Assembly (NCBI GenBank): GCA_964564635.1
Contig: CAZMAR010000002.1
Coordinates: 434,001 to 498,000, forward strand
DNA from: Tepidaquicella sp964564635
Lineage (GTDB): Bacteria > Bacteroidota > Ignavibacteria > Tepidaquicellales > Tepidaquicellaceae
Length of the DNA: 64,000 nt
Direction: 5' to 3'
Shown: positions 26,310 through 35,003 of the stretch, one piece after another
Layout of the letters: every line of letters begins with the position of its first letter
How positions within the stretch are numbered: the stretch's first letter is position 1
Program-made: the position numbers and the translations under genes
The notes under the pieces: model-generated
Told to the model about the DNA's origin: nothing
Databases searched by the model: none
Seen by the model: only the letters and a program-made list of their open reading frames with translations

Positions 26310-28760
26310 TTAATTACCTGTATTCTGAATTTCACCTTCTATTTCTCTTTGTTTCTTTTGTGCTGTTTTCTGAGATTTTGTACTCAGTTGTTCACCAAAG
26401 TTAAATGTTAAAGTAAGAAATGCTGCTCTTGAATTTGCTTTTTGATATATTATTTGAGAAAAATCTGGTCCTGTTGCTACACGATAAAATTTTTGTTGAT
26501 TGAATAAATCATTTATTCTTAAACCAATTATTAGTTTATTTTCAAAAAGACTTTTTTGTAAAGATAGGTTTAACATTTGAAATGGGTCTATAGATCCTTG
26601 AGCAGTTTCCTGTTTTCCAAAGTAAAAATATGTAATTTGCACATCAAACAAGTCAGGAATTGCTGCATTTGTGTTTATTCGGGTTGACCATGCATTATAG
26701 GTTTTATCAAAACTGTTAGTGCCGCCATCATAAAAAATATTTGTATTAAAATAACTTACACTTCCATAAACAGTCCACCATTTTGCTAAGCCACCCTGAA
26801 CTATAAATTCTAAACCAAATGTATTAGAAGTACCTCGATTTTCAGGTTTCATAAGATTAACCCCGGTAGAGTCTGCATAAGTGAGATATTGTATACTGTT
26901 TTTTGTGTTTCTATAAAAACCGGTTAATGTTAACATCGCAAAATTTAAAGACCGTGTATATCCGAGTTCAAAAGAATTTATATATTCAGGATTTAAATAT
27001 GGATTACCAGTTCTTTTTGTATATTCGTCAAGATTTTCTACGAATGGATTTAATAAAAATAAATTGGGTCTATTAATTCTTCTGCTATAAGTAGTTTGAA
27101 ACTGATTTTCAATTCCAAGTTTTTGAGATAAACTTATACTTGGGAAAAAATCAATATAGCTTCTATTGTACATTTCAGTTCCGTCTAAAATTGAAAAATC
27201 AAGATATGTATGTTCGGTTCTGAGTCCTGCCTGATAGCTGAAATCCTTATAATTACCACTATATGTAATATAAGCAGCGGAAATTAAATCTTTATAATTT
27301 ACATCGTTATTTTTATTAAATTGTTCTTCCCAATTACCTGTATTAGTATTGAGTTGATAAAATTTGTAATCACCATTTATTAACCTTACATTTGATTTAA
27401 TACCTGTTTCAAGTTTATTGGTTTCACTGAATGGATGAACATAATCTGCCTGTAAATTTAAAAAGTCAAATTTATAATTTGATTCATTTTTTGTTTTCGT
27501 TAAAGTATTCATAAAATCATATATATCATAATTAATTAAAGTATTTTCATCCCTCCCTGATAAGTTTAAGTAAGCAGTAAAATCTCTATTTTTTTCTTCA
27601 AATTTTTTGGAGTATGTTATTGTACCATCATAATAGTAACCGTCTCTGTTATCATCAAGAAAATATTTTATAGTAGAGGAAAGATTATTTGAAGCATCAT
27701 AGAAATTTAGAATATTTTTATTATTAATATTCCTATCAAATGCAAAGAAACTTGTTACAAGTGATAAAGTGTTATGCTTATTTATTTCCCAGTCTCCTCC
27801 TAATGATGCATAATGGGAAAGTCCTTTATATTTCCAGTCAAAGTTTTGGTCAATAAACCTTGATACTGTGCTCAAATAATTAACTCTGTACAAATCAGTT
27901 TTACCAGGCATAGAATAATTCCAGAAACTGTACATACCATTGAAGCTAAATTTTCCTTTTACCAGTGAAGCGCTACCGTATATATTATACTTATCTTCAG
28001 TTCCCCCGTTTATTCTGATATTTCCATTATATCCATGATTCTTTTCTCCAGCTTTCATTATTATGTTTATAATTCCTGAAATTCCTTCTGCTTCATATTT
28101 AGCGGAGGGGTTATTAATTATTTCAATTTTTTCTACTAAACTTGCAGGTATGTTTTGAAGCATTTGCGTTCCATTGCTAAGTAATGCGGATGGTTTTCCA
28201 TCAATAAGAATTTTTACATTACCACCTCCTCTTAAACTAACATTTCCATTATTATCCACATCTACAGAAGGAATATTTTTCAACAAATCAAGAACAGTAC
28301 CGTTCTGGGCTGTTAAATCTTTTTTTACATCGTAGACTTTTTTGCCCTGTTCGTAAGTCATTATTGGGGCTTCATCTTCAACCTGTATTTCTTCAGTTGA
28401 TTCTGAATTCACTTCAAGTTTAATTGTCCCCAGATTTAACACTTTATCTTTTTCTAATTTTACATTTCTTACAACTGCAGTATTATATCCAATAAAACTG
28501 ATTCTAATTGTATAACTACCTGTTGGTATTTTTTCAATTAAAAATTTTCCTTCTTTATCTGTTGCAGCCCCTCCAATTAATGAAGAATCTTCCGTATTGA
28601 AAACCTGGACTGTTGCAAGTTCAAGAGGTTGATTTGTATTTTTGTCAAGCACAACCCCTTTGATTATTGTATTATTCTCTTTATCCTGAGAAAAACTAAT
28701 ATTTAAGGAGATTAAAGAGAAAATAAATACATAGAAAAATACTTTGTTGAATTTCAACAT
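26310..28760 (-). CDS. Outer-membrane beta-barrel protein, TonB-dependent-receptor-like
   Basis: The 816-aa protein has a signal peptide (about 1-24) and a carboxypeptidase-regulatory-like domain (IIKGVVLDKNTNQPLELATV..., about 33-115). A plug-like domain follows (DLLKNIPSVDVDNNGNVSLRGG, KILIDGKPS, about 130-240), then a long barrel of alternating strands (about 250-795) of the OMP_b-brl_3 type. The last residues are a charged tail (KSQKTAQKKQREIEGE) after the final strand. Family members take up ligands across the outer membrane with energy from TonB; some have other roles. No substrate clue is present. It is divergent from the sulfide:quinone oxidoreductase gene, sharing a 166-bp upstream region. 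Confidence 0.9.
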   Translation of the reverse strand: MLKFNKVFFYVFIFSLISLNISFSQDKENNTIIKGVVLDKNTNQPLELATVQVFNTEDSSLIGGAATDKEGKFLIEKIPTGSYTIRISFIGYNTAVVRNVKLEKDKVLNLGTIKLEVNSESTEEIQVEDEAPIMTYEQGKKVYDVKKDLTAQNGTVLDLLKNIPSVDVDNNGNVSLRGGGNVKILIDGKPSALLSNGTQMLQNIPASLVEKIEIINNPSAKYEAEGISGIINIIMKAGEKNHGYNGNIRINGGTEDKYNIYGSASLVKGKFSFNGMYSFWNYSMPGKTDLYRVNYLSTVSRFIDQNFDWKYKGLSHYASLGGDWEINKHNTLSLVTSFFAFDRNINNKNILNFYDASNNLSSTIKYFLDDNRDGYYYDGTITYSKKFEEKNRDFTAYLNLSGRDENTLINYDIYDFMNTLTKTKNESNYKFDFLNLQADYVHPFSETNKLETGIKSNVRLINGDYKFYQLNTNTGNWEEQFNKNNDVNYKDLISAAYITYSGNYKDFSYQAGLRTEHTYLDFSILDGTEMYNRSYIDFFPSISLSQKLGIENQFQTTYSRRINRPNLFLLNPFVENLDEYTKRTGNPYLNPEYINSFELGYTRSLNFAMLTLTGFYRNTKNSIQYLTYADSTGVNLMKPENRGTSNTFGLEFIVQGGLAKWWTVYGSVSYFNTNIFYDGGTNSFDKTYNAWSTRINTNAAIPDLFDVQITYFYFGKQETAQGSIDPFQMLNLSLQKSLFENKLIIGLRINDLFNQQKFYRVATGPDFSQIIYQKANSRAAFLTLTFNFGEQLSTKSQKTAQKKQREIEGEIQNTGN

Positions 28761-28926
28761 ACTTATTTGATTTAATTTATATTTATATACGAGATGTATG
28801 AGAATGTTGTTACAGGAGAATTTAATAATAGAAATAAGGTATATAAATAATATTCTTAATTTTTTTAAAAAAATGGTACTTTTATACCTAAAATTTTGTT
28901 TAGTACATTAAATAAATATTAAATTT

Positions 28927-30156
28927 ATGAAGAAAATAGTTATTCTTGGAGCTGGTACCGGCGGAACAATTATGCTGAATAAATTATTTAATTTACTTGA
29001 TTTAAATGAATGGCAGATTACAATTATAGATGAGAACGAGACTCATTATTATCAGCCTGGATTTTTATTTATTCCTTTCGGTATTTATACAAAGAAAGAT
29101 GTAATAAAACCTAAACGAGATTTTTTTCCACCTGGAGCAAATGTTGTTATTTCAAAAGTTGAGAGAATTGAACCTGAAAAAAACAGAATTGTTTTAAAAA
29201 ATGATGCAATAATACAATATGATTTTCTTATTATTGCAACTGGTAGTCAAATTAAACCAGAAGAAACCGAAGGTTTAAAATCTAAATTGTGGTATAAAAG
29301 TATTTTTGATTTTTATTCTATTGATGGATCTGTTTTACTCGCTTCTTATTTTAAGCAGTTTAAAGGTGGTGATGTTGTTATTAGTATAACTGAGATGCCT
29401 ATCAAATGCCCGGTTGCTCCGCTGGAATTTGCATTCCTTGCAGACTGGTATTTTACCGAGAGAGGTCTAAGAAATAAAGTAAATTTAAAATTTGTGACAC
29501 CTCTTCCCGGCGCTTTTACTAAACCCAGAGCGTCTGCGATATTCGGAGATTTTCTTTCTAAGAAAAATATTGAACTTGTTTCTGAATATAATATTGCAAG
29601 GGTCGATAATGAAAATAAAGAAATTATCTCCTGGGATGAAAAGAAAATTAAATTTGATGTGTTAATAACAATTCCAACTAATATGGGTGATGATTTAATT
29701 GCAAGAAGCAATATGGGAGATGAATTAAATTATATTCCTACTGATAAAAAAACTTTGCGCTCTCTTGAATTTCAAAATATTTTTGTTATTGGAGACGCAA
29801 CCGATTTACCCAGTTCCAAAGCCGGCTCAGTTGCGCATTTCCAGTCTGAAATCCTTACTGATAATATTATTGCAGCTATAGAAGGAAGAGAGTTAACAGC
29901 GGAGTTTGACGGTCACGCAAATTGTTTTATTGAATCAGGCTTTGGAAAAGGGATATTAATAGATTTTAATTATGATACAGAACCTTTACCTGGTAAATTC
30001 CCTTTACCTGGAATAGGTCCGTTTTCTCTTTTGGAAGAAACGAAGATGAATCACTATGGTAAGATTATGTTTAGATGGATGTACTGGAACTTTTTGTTAA
30101 AGGGTCGTGAACTGCCAATAGAAGCGCAAATGACAATGGCAGGAAAAAGGAGGTGA
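28927..30156 (+). CDS. Sulfide:quinone oxidoreductase-type flavoprotein
   Basis: The 409-aa protein has an N-terminal FAD-binding Rossmann motif (VILGAGTGGT), an ATG-like IIATGSQ, and a second FAD motif with NIFVIGDATDLPSSKAGSVAHFQ. Cys161 in IKCPVAPLEF and Cys333 in HANCF match the two redox cysteines of sulfide:quinone reductases. The C-terminus (FRWMYWNFLLKGRELP) is amphipathic, as expected for membrane docking. The enzyme would oxidise sulfide to polysulfide or persulfide and reduce quinone. It starts a four-gene operon with DUF1641, TusE/DsrC-like and DsrE3-like proteins, which fits persulfide handling. The exact SQR type is not assigned. Confidence 0.85.
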   Translation: MKKIVILGAGTGGTIMLNKLFNLLDLNEWQITIIDENETHYYQPGFLFIPFGIYTKKDVIKPKRDFFPPGANVVISKVERIEPEKNRIVLKNDAIIQYDFLIIATGSQIKPEETEGLKSKLWYKSIFDFYSIDGSVLLASYFKQFKGGDVVISITEMPIKCPVAPLEFAFLADWYFTERGLRNKVNLKFVTPLPGAFTKPRASAIFGDFLSKKNIELVSEYNIARVDNENKEIISWDEKKIKFDVLITIPTNMGDDLIARSNMGDELNYIPTDKKTLRSLEFQNIFVIGDATDLPSSKAGSVAHFQSEILTDNIIAAIEGRELTAEFDGHANCFIESGFGKGILIDFNYDTEPLPGKFPLPGIGPFSLLEETKMNHYGKIMFRWMYWNFLLKGRELPIEAQMTMAGKRR

Positions 30157-30160
30157 TAAA

Positions 30161-30835
30161 ATGGAAGAAAAGGATATTAAAAATTATTTTGATGATTTAA
30201 ATAAGAAGCTCGATTTTATAGTTCAGGAAATAGAATTACAGAAGAAGCACAGGCAAGAAATGCAGGACTTAAAAGAAGATTTAATGAGGGTGGGAAAGGA
30301 TGTCTACGACTCTGCTGTATATGAACTTGAAGAAGTTCACGATTACATTAAAACAGGAGATATATATTTTTTATTTAAAAAACTTCTCAGAAATATTAAT
30401 AATTTAACAAGATTATTTGAACAAATTGAGAATATTAGAGACTTTATACAGGATTTTGCTCCGGTGTCAAAAGAGTTATTTATTGATGTAATGAATAAGT
30501 TAGATGAATTAGACCGGAAAGGATTTTTTGTATTTATAAAAGATTTATCTAAATTGTTCAATATAATTTTAGAAAATTATTCTAAAGAGGATATTAAAAT
30601 ATTATCCGAAAATATTACTCTAATAACAGATATATTTAAGAAACTTACTCAAGAAGAAACATTGAATGCTGTAAATAATTTATTAGAGTCTTTGAGTGAA
30701 TCAAAAACATATCCTGAAGGGAAATTGACATATCTTAAGATTTTCAAAGAGATGAATAATCAAGAGGTAAAAAAAGTATTATTCACAGTTTTAAAGATAT
30801 TAAAAAAGTTTTCAGAATTACAAGAAAAAAAATAA
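30161..30835 (+). CDS. DUF1641 protein
   Basis: The 224-aa protein is all alpha-helical, with a coiled-coil-like N-terminus (about 1-60, many Lys/Glu) and a FFVFIKDLSKLFNIILENYS segment typical of DUF1641. The family commonly sits beside SQR-type flavoproteins or formate dehydrogenase genes, but its biochemical role is unknown. It starts 4 bp after the SQR stop with a very strong ribosome site (AAGGAGGTGATAAAATG). It is followed by tusE after 15 bp. A scaffold or adaptor for the flavoprotein is a guess. Confidence 0.82.
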   Translation: MEEKDIKNYFDDLNKKLDFIVQEIELQKKHRQEMQDLKEDLMRVGKDVYDSAVYELEEVHDYIKTGDIYFLFKKLLRNINNLTRLFEQIENIRDFIQDFAPVSKELFIDVMNKLDELDRKGFFVFIKDLSKLFNIILENYSKEDIKILSENITLITDIFKKLTQEETLNAVNNLLESLSESKTYPEGKLTYLKIFKEMNNQEVKKVLFTVLKILKKFSELQEKK

Positions 30836-30850
30836 AAAAAGGAGAATAAA

Positions 30851-31168
30851 ATGACAACACAAGTAATTGCAGGAAAAACAATTGAATTTGATGAAGATGG
30901 ACATATGAAAAATGTTGATGATTGGGACGAAAATGTTGCAAAGGAACTTGCAAAGATTGAAGGTATAGATAATCTCACAGAAAAACATTGGCAGGTAATA
31001 AATTTTATGAGAAAGGTGTTTAAGGAAAAAGGCGATGCACCTTCGATAAGAAAACTTAACAAAGAAAGCGGAATCTCCACTAAAGAATTGTATGAACTCT
31101 TTCCGCAAGGTCCGGCAAAAAAAGCTGCTAAAATTGCCGGATTGCCCAAACCTAAAGGTTGTATTTAA
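30851..31168 (+). CDS. tusE: TusE/DsrC-family sulfur-relay protein
   Basis: The 105-aa protein matches the TusE/DsrC family from its N-terminus (IEFDEDGHMKNVDDW) through EKHWQVINFMR to the C-terminal arm GLPKPKGCI. The penultimate Cys104 is the persulfide-carrying cysteine. The second cysteine found in true DsrC about eleven residues earlier is replaced by Ala here (KKAAKIAG), as in E. coli TusE. It should therefore carry persulfide rather than form the DsrC trisulfide. It is in the SQR operon, with an AAGGAG site. No dsrAB or tusBCD genes are in the window. Confidence 0.88.
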   Translation: MTTQVIAGKTIEFDEDGHMKNVDDWDENVAKELAKIEGIDNLTEKHWQVINFMRKVFKEKGDAPSIRKLNKESGISTKELYELFPQGPAKKAAKIAGLPKPKGCI

Positions 31169-31195
31169 TTACTAATTACAAAGGAGGAAAAAAAT

Positions 31196-31675
31196 ATGAC
31201 TGAATCAAAACCTGAACCTATTAAAAAAGTATCAATTATCGTTTCAAGAGGTTCGCTTGATGGAATTTATCCAGGGCTCATAATGGCAAACGGTGCAAGG
31301 ATGGAAGGAATCGAAGCAACTTTGTTTTTTACTTTTTTTGGTTTAGATGCTATAATAAATAAGCGAATGGATAAGATTAAAGTTGCTACCGTAGGAAATC
31401 CCGGAATGCATATGCCAACTATTTTAGGTGCTATTCCAGGTATGTCAGCATTTGCTACTTATATGATGAAAAAAGAAATGGAAAAACTTGATATTCCGCC
31501 TGTTAGAGAATTTATAGAAATGTGTCATGATGCTGGAGTAGAAATTTACGCCTGCAAGGCAAGTGTTGATATGTTTCATCTTAAAAAAGAAGATTTTTGC
31601 CCGCAGGTAAAGGATATTATCTCCGTGGGTAAGTTCTATGAATTGTCAGCAGGAGCACAAATTATTTTTACCTGA
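31196..31675 (+). CDS. DsrE3-like sulfurtransferase
   Basis: The 159-aa protein belongs to the DsrE/DsrF family: VSIIVSRGSLDGIYPGL at the start, GMEGIEATLFFTFFGLDAI-like core strands, and MCHDAGVEIYACKASVDMF. Cys110 and Cys120, ten residues apart, match the spacing of the two active cysteines of DsrE3-type sulfurtransferases. These proteins pass sulfur to TusA or to TusE/DsrC-like carriers. It is the last gene of the SQR-DUF1641-TusE group, 27 bp after tusE, with a GGAGG ribosome site. A role in moving persulfide sulfur formed by SQR is inference. Confidence 0.87.
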   Translation: MTESKPEPIKKVSIIVSRGSLDGIYPGLIMANGARMEGIEATLFFTFFGLDAIINKRMDKIKVATVGNPGMHMPTILGAIPGMSAFATYMMKKEMEKLDIPPVREFIEMCHDAGVEIYACKASVDMFHLKKEDFCPQVKDIISVGKFYELSAGAQIIFT

Positions 31676-31686
31676 TAATTAAAATT

Positions 31687-31723
31687 CATAGTTGTTATTT
31701 TATTATAAAAAATAACGACTATG
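31687..31723 (+). promoter_or_regulatory. Hairpin covering the start codon of the next gene
   Basis: Arms 31687-31701 and 31709-31723 pair over 15 positions with one G-U, around a 7-base loop. The right arm ends with the ATG (31721-31723) of the T9SS gene. It lies 11 bp after the SQR operon stop and has no T-run, so it could be a weak terminator or a structure that limits translation of the T9SS gene. Confidence 0.5.
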
Positions 31724-32956
31724 AAAAAATTCTATTTACTTTTAATTCCGTTATTAATTACAAGCGGATACTCTCAATGGTATATACAATACAGTTCTAA
31801 CCCCTCACAATCTATTTACTGCTTAAAATTCTATGATGTAAATACCGGGTATCACTCCGGTGTTTTATACAATAGTTCTACATATAATATTTATAAAACA
31901 ACTAATGGTGGGTTGAATTATACAGCCCAAAATTCATATCACACAGCACAGAGATTTATGTCCATTTTTATAATTCATCCTGATACTGTTCTAATTTGTG
32001 GGAATTATGGGAAAATAATGAGAACCTATAATGGAGGTAATAACTGGGTATTACTCTATTCCGATACTGTAAAGCAATTCTGGGGGCTGTATTTTGTAAA
32101 TTCTAATACTGGTTTTATTGCTGGTAGTCACGGGACAATAATGAAAACAACAAATAAAGGTGATAATTGGACTATTCTTAATTCTACAACTCAGACAGCT
32201 CTTGATGGTATTTGGTTTGTTAATGAAAATGTTGGTTATGTTGGAGGTGCAAATGTTTTTCTTAAAACAACAGATGCTGGAAATACTTGGACGAATGTTT
32301 TTGGTTCATTTATAAGTCCATTTGAAACAGCAACAGCAGTTTATTTTACAAATCAAAACTACGGTTTATATTGTACGAATGCAGGTAGAATTGTATTGAC
32401 CACAAATGGAGGTGCAAATTGGAATCTTGTATATAGTATGTCGGGTGGTATATGGGGATTGTCTTTTACTGATTCATTAACCGGCTATGCCTGTACATCA
32501 ACTGGTAAAGTATTAAAAACTATTGATGGTGGGTATAACTGGGGTGAGCAGAATACTCCATTAAGCGAAAACTTATATGAAATTCATTTCCCATCTGCCC
32601 AAACAGGTTATGTGGCGAGCTGGTCTGGTAAAATTTTAAAAACAACAAACGGCGGTCTAACTTACATTACAAAAACAAATTCACAACTTCCCGAAAATTA
32701 TTCTTTAGAACAAAATTATCCAAATCCATTTAATCCATCTACCAGGATAAAATTTTCAATACCCGAAAATAATGCTACAACACTGAAAATATTTGATAGT
32801 GCTGGCAAATTTATTGCTACGCTGATTGATTCTAAATTAGAAAAAGGAACTTATGAACTAACTTTTAATTGTAGTTATCTTCCATCTGGGGTCTATTATT
32901 ATGTATTGACTTCAGGAAAATTTACAGATACAAAGAAAATGGTAATTATTAAATAA
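31721..32956 (+). CDS. T9SS-secreted YCF48-repeat protein
   Basis: The 411-aa protein has a signal peptide (MKKFYLLLIPLLITSGYS, about 1-18) and about six YCF48-type repeats (KTTNGGLNY, RTYNGGNNW, KTTNKGDNW, KTTDAGNTW, LTTNGGANW, KTIDGGYNW). It ends in a T9SS sorting domain from NYPNPFNPSTRIKFSI. It resembles the propeller proteins at 12.9-16.2 kb and 23-25 kb, so these are paralogues. Its start codon is inside a hairpin that follows the sulfur operon. No enzymatic motif is seen; the cell-surface location is predicted from the sorting domain. Confidence 0.9.
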   Translation: MKKFYLLLIPLLITSGYSQWYIQYSSNPSQSIYCLKFYDVNTGYHSGVLYNSSTYNIYKTTNGGLNYTAQNSYHTAQRFMSIFIIHPDTVLICGNYGKIMRTYNGGNNWVLLYSDTVKQFWGLYFVNSNTGFIAGSHGTIMKTTNKGDNWTILNSTTQTALDGIWFVNENVGYVGGANVFLKTTDAGNTWTNVFGSFISPFETATAVYFTNQNYGLYCTNAGRIVLTTNGGANWNLVYSMSGGIWGLSFTDSLTGYACTSTGKVLKTIDGGYNWGEQNTPLSENLYEIHFPSAQTGYVASWSGKILKTTNGGLTYITKTNSQLPENYSLEQNYPNPFNPSTRIKFSIPENNATTLKIFDSAGKFIATLIDSKLEKGTYELTFNCSYLPSGVYYYVLTSGKFTDTKKMVIIK

Positions 32957-33263
32957 ATATTTATTAATTTTTATTAAGGCATATAAAATAGACTTTTATC
33001 CGGAAGATTTTTACTCTTAAAGTATTCTGAATTTAGTTTTTGAACTTCTATAATTTAATAATTATCCCAAGATTATTGGAGGTCTTATTTCAAATTTTAT
33101 AGTCTGTTTTTAAGTTAGAAAAAAACATAATTGAATAAGGAAGCAAATTATGACAAATTGGTTATTGTTGTTTTAATTGATGAAATTTTTATTAATTTTA
33201 TAAAAGCTAACTTAATAGAATGTAATTTTTAATTTAGATATTATTGCTCAAAAAAGAATTTTA
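32957..33263. other. Gene-free AT-rich gap
   Basis: This 307-bp stretch between the T9SS gene and the glycosyltransferase gene holds no open frame of useful length, no clear hairpin with a T-run and no repeat that I can see. It probably contains the promoter of the glycosyltransferase gene, but no motif stands out. Confidence 0.5.
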
Positions 33264-34370
33264 ATGAACATTGTTATTACAAATGATGCAACCGATATAG
33301 CGGGTGGTGAAAATTATGTTTTGAATTTAGCTGAAGGGCTAAGGAAAAGAGGACATAATATTATTATTTGTCCGATGGAAAATTCAATGCTTGCCGAAGA
33401 ATCTGTAAATAGGGGATTTGAAACCATTACCATTCCTTATGGATTTAGAGGAAAGGAATTCAAAGCAGTGAGATTAATGACTGATATGCTTAAAGAAAAG
33501 AAAATTGATATAATACATTCAAACTCAAATATAGACAGAACAATATCTGCATTTGTTTCAAGACGGATTGGTTGCAAGAATATTGCTTCTGTCCATTCCT
33601 GTCATTCTATCTGTCATAACATACTTCATTGGTATCGTAATAAATATTTAATAAATCATTTTATTGCTGATGGATATAGTTTAAAGAATATACTCATTAA
33701 ACAAGATAAAATTTCCGATGAGAAGATTACTGTTATACATTCAGGAGTACCAGAATTTAATATTGTTCAACTTGAGGAAAAAAGGAGTTCAGAAAGAATA
33801 AAATTAAATATTGAAGATAAAGACATTGTAATCGGTGTAGTAGCAAGATTAGTTAAATTTAAGGGAATTGATTTGTTAATTGATGTATTTAATTTGTTAA
33901 AAAAGGAAAAGTACGAAAACCTAAAACTTATTATTGTAGGAGACGGGCCTATGAGAGAAGAACTTGAAAAGAAAATAAGAGAAACAGATTTGAGTGGTGA
34001 GATTATTTTTACAGGTTATAGAAGAGATCTTGACAATTTATTTTCTACAATGGATATATATGTTCAGCCGTCATTAGATATGGGAGAAGAGGTTTTACCC
34101 CTATCTGCTATTCAAGCAAAATCAGCTGGATTACCTGTTGTTTTATCTGATACAGGTGACCTAAAATATATTGTAAAAGAAAATGAGGATGGATTTCTTG
34201 TGAAAGCAGGAGATTATAATCATTTGCAATCGAGTTTAGTAAAGTTAATTAATGATTCAAATCAAAGGGAAAAAATGGGGAAGGAATCACAAATAAATTA
34301 CAGGAAAAATTTCACTCTTGAAATAATGCTTGAGAAAGTTTTAACTGTATATGAAAAAGTGATGATGTAA
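33264..34370 (+). CDS. Glycosyltransferase family 4 protein
   Basis: The 368-aa protein has the two-domain GT-B layout: an N-terminal acceptor domain starting MNIVITNDATDIAGGENYV and a C-terminal nucleotide-sugar domain with GVVARLVKFKGIDLLIDVF, VGDGPMREELEKK and DIYVQPSLDMGEEVLPLSAIQAKSAG. The EE...P...A stretch is the family's donor-phosphate loop. There is no signal peptide, so it acts in the cytoplasm. The sugar donor and acceptor cannot be read from the sequence, and no glycan gene cluster surrounds it. Confidence 0.88.
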   Translation: MNIVITNDATDIAGGENYVLNLAEGLRKRGHNIIICPMENSMLAEESVNRGFETITIPYGFRGKEFKAVRLMTDMLKEKKIDIIHSNSNIDRTISAFVSRRIGCKNIASVHSCHSICHNILHWYRNKYLINHFIADGYSLKNILIKQDKISDEKITVIHSGVPEFNIVQLEEKRSSERIKLNIEDKDIVIGVVARLVKFKGIDLLIDVFNLLKKEKYENLKLIIVGDGPMREELEKKIRETDLSGEIIFTGYRRDLDNLFSTMDIYVQPSLDMGEEVLPLSAIQAKSAGLPVVLSDTGDLKYIVKENEDGFLVKAGDYNHLQSSLVKLINDSNQREKMGKESQINYRKNFTLEIMLEKVLTVYEKVMM

Positions 34371-34489
34371 GAAGAAAATTTTTTTTGCTCTTCAAATCAT
34401 TTGAATAAATTTTAAAGGTTGAAACAATAGTTAATAAATATCTTTCTTTTTATATATGGGTAAGGTAGTGTTTAATTAAAAATGTCAAA

Positions 34490-34562
34490 AATTTGTTTTT
34501 GCCCTTTCACAGAACCGACTGCGAGAATTCAGGGGCGAGCTCTCCCAAGTGCTCGGGATAAG
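34490..34562. other. GC-richer patch next to the GIY-YIG remnant
   Basis: Unlike the very AT-rich surroundings, this stretch contains several C/G-rich words and a short inverted repeat CGAGC-N10-GCTCG (34535-34554). It directly follows the 3' end of the GIY-YIG pseudogene on the minus strand. It has no long open frame and may be part of the same mobile or imported segment. Confidence 0.3.
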
Positions 34563-34570
34563 GTATTCTG

Positions 34571-34809
34571 TTAAATTAATCTGTCGTGGAAATTTCTATT
34601 TCGTTGTTTCTTTAAAAATTTTTCCCGTTTTAATCCATCAACTTTTAAATTAAATATTTCAACGCAAACAGTTTTCCAGGGTCTTTTTTTGCTGTATATG
34701 TCATAAGTTCATTATTATTTTCAAGAAGTCTCCATTTAAAACCTGAAGCAAACCCAATGTAAAAACTATTATCTTTTTCACTTTGTAATATCTAAACCAA
34801 AAACCCCAT
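34571..34809 (-). pseudogene. Broken GIY-YIG nuclease-domain gene
   Basis: The minus strand from ATG 34809 encodes a short GIY-YIG (UPF0213-type) protein of about 80 codons: LQSEKDNSFYIG, then WRLLENN, RPWKTVC and a typical ending REKFLKKQRNRNF before the stop at 34571. Two lesions are visible. Codon 6 is TAG (34794-34792) where the family has the first Tyr of its GIY motif. The A7 run (T7 on the plus strand, 34684-34690) lacks one base, shifting the frame. The conserved sense resumes beyond both, so this is a recently inactivated gene. It starts just past the tRNA-Asp terminator. Confidence 0.8.
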
Positions 34810-34812
34810 AAT

Positions 34813-34846
34813 AAAAAAATAAAACCCATAAACAATTTACGGGTTT
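34813..34846 (-). terminator. Rho-independent terminator of tRNA-Asp
   Basis: On the minus strand AAACCCGTAAA pairs with TTTATGGGTTT across a short loop (one G-U), followed by a T-rich run. It begins 7 bp after the 3' end of the tRNA and just ahead of the GIY-YIG remnant. Confidence 0.85.
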
Positions 34847-34853
34847 CTTGCTG

Positions 34854-34928
34854 CGGAACCGACGAGACTCGAACTCGCGACCTCCTGAGTGACAGTCAGG
34901 CGTTCTAACCAAACTGAACTACGGCTCC
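34854..34928 (-). tRNA. tRNA-Asp (GTC)
   Basis: The minus strand folds as a complete 75-nt tRNA. The acceptor stem is GGAGCCG/CGGTTCC with one G-U, and the anticodon stem CCTGA/TCAGG encloses loop CTGTCAC with anticodon GTC. The T arm reads GCGAGTTCGAGTCTCGT, and the discriminator is G. The terminal CCA is not fully encoded (CAG follows). It reads GAC and GAU codons. Confidence 0.97.
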
Positions 34929-35003
34929 AAATTATGTAATAATAAAATTATTAATTATGCAAGAAATATTCAATTCTATTTCTAATTCTGTTATTAAAAT
35001 TTT

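Noticed and set aside
30343..31149. Minus-strand open frames under the DUF1641 and tusE genes
   Set aside because: The plus-strand genes have family matches and strong ribosome sites; the opposite frames have neither.
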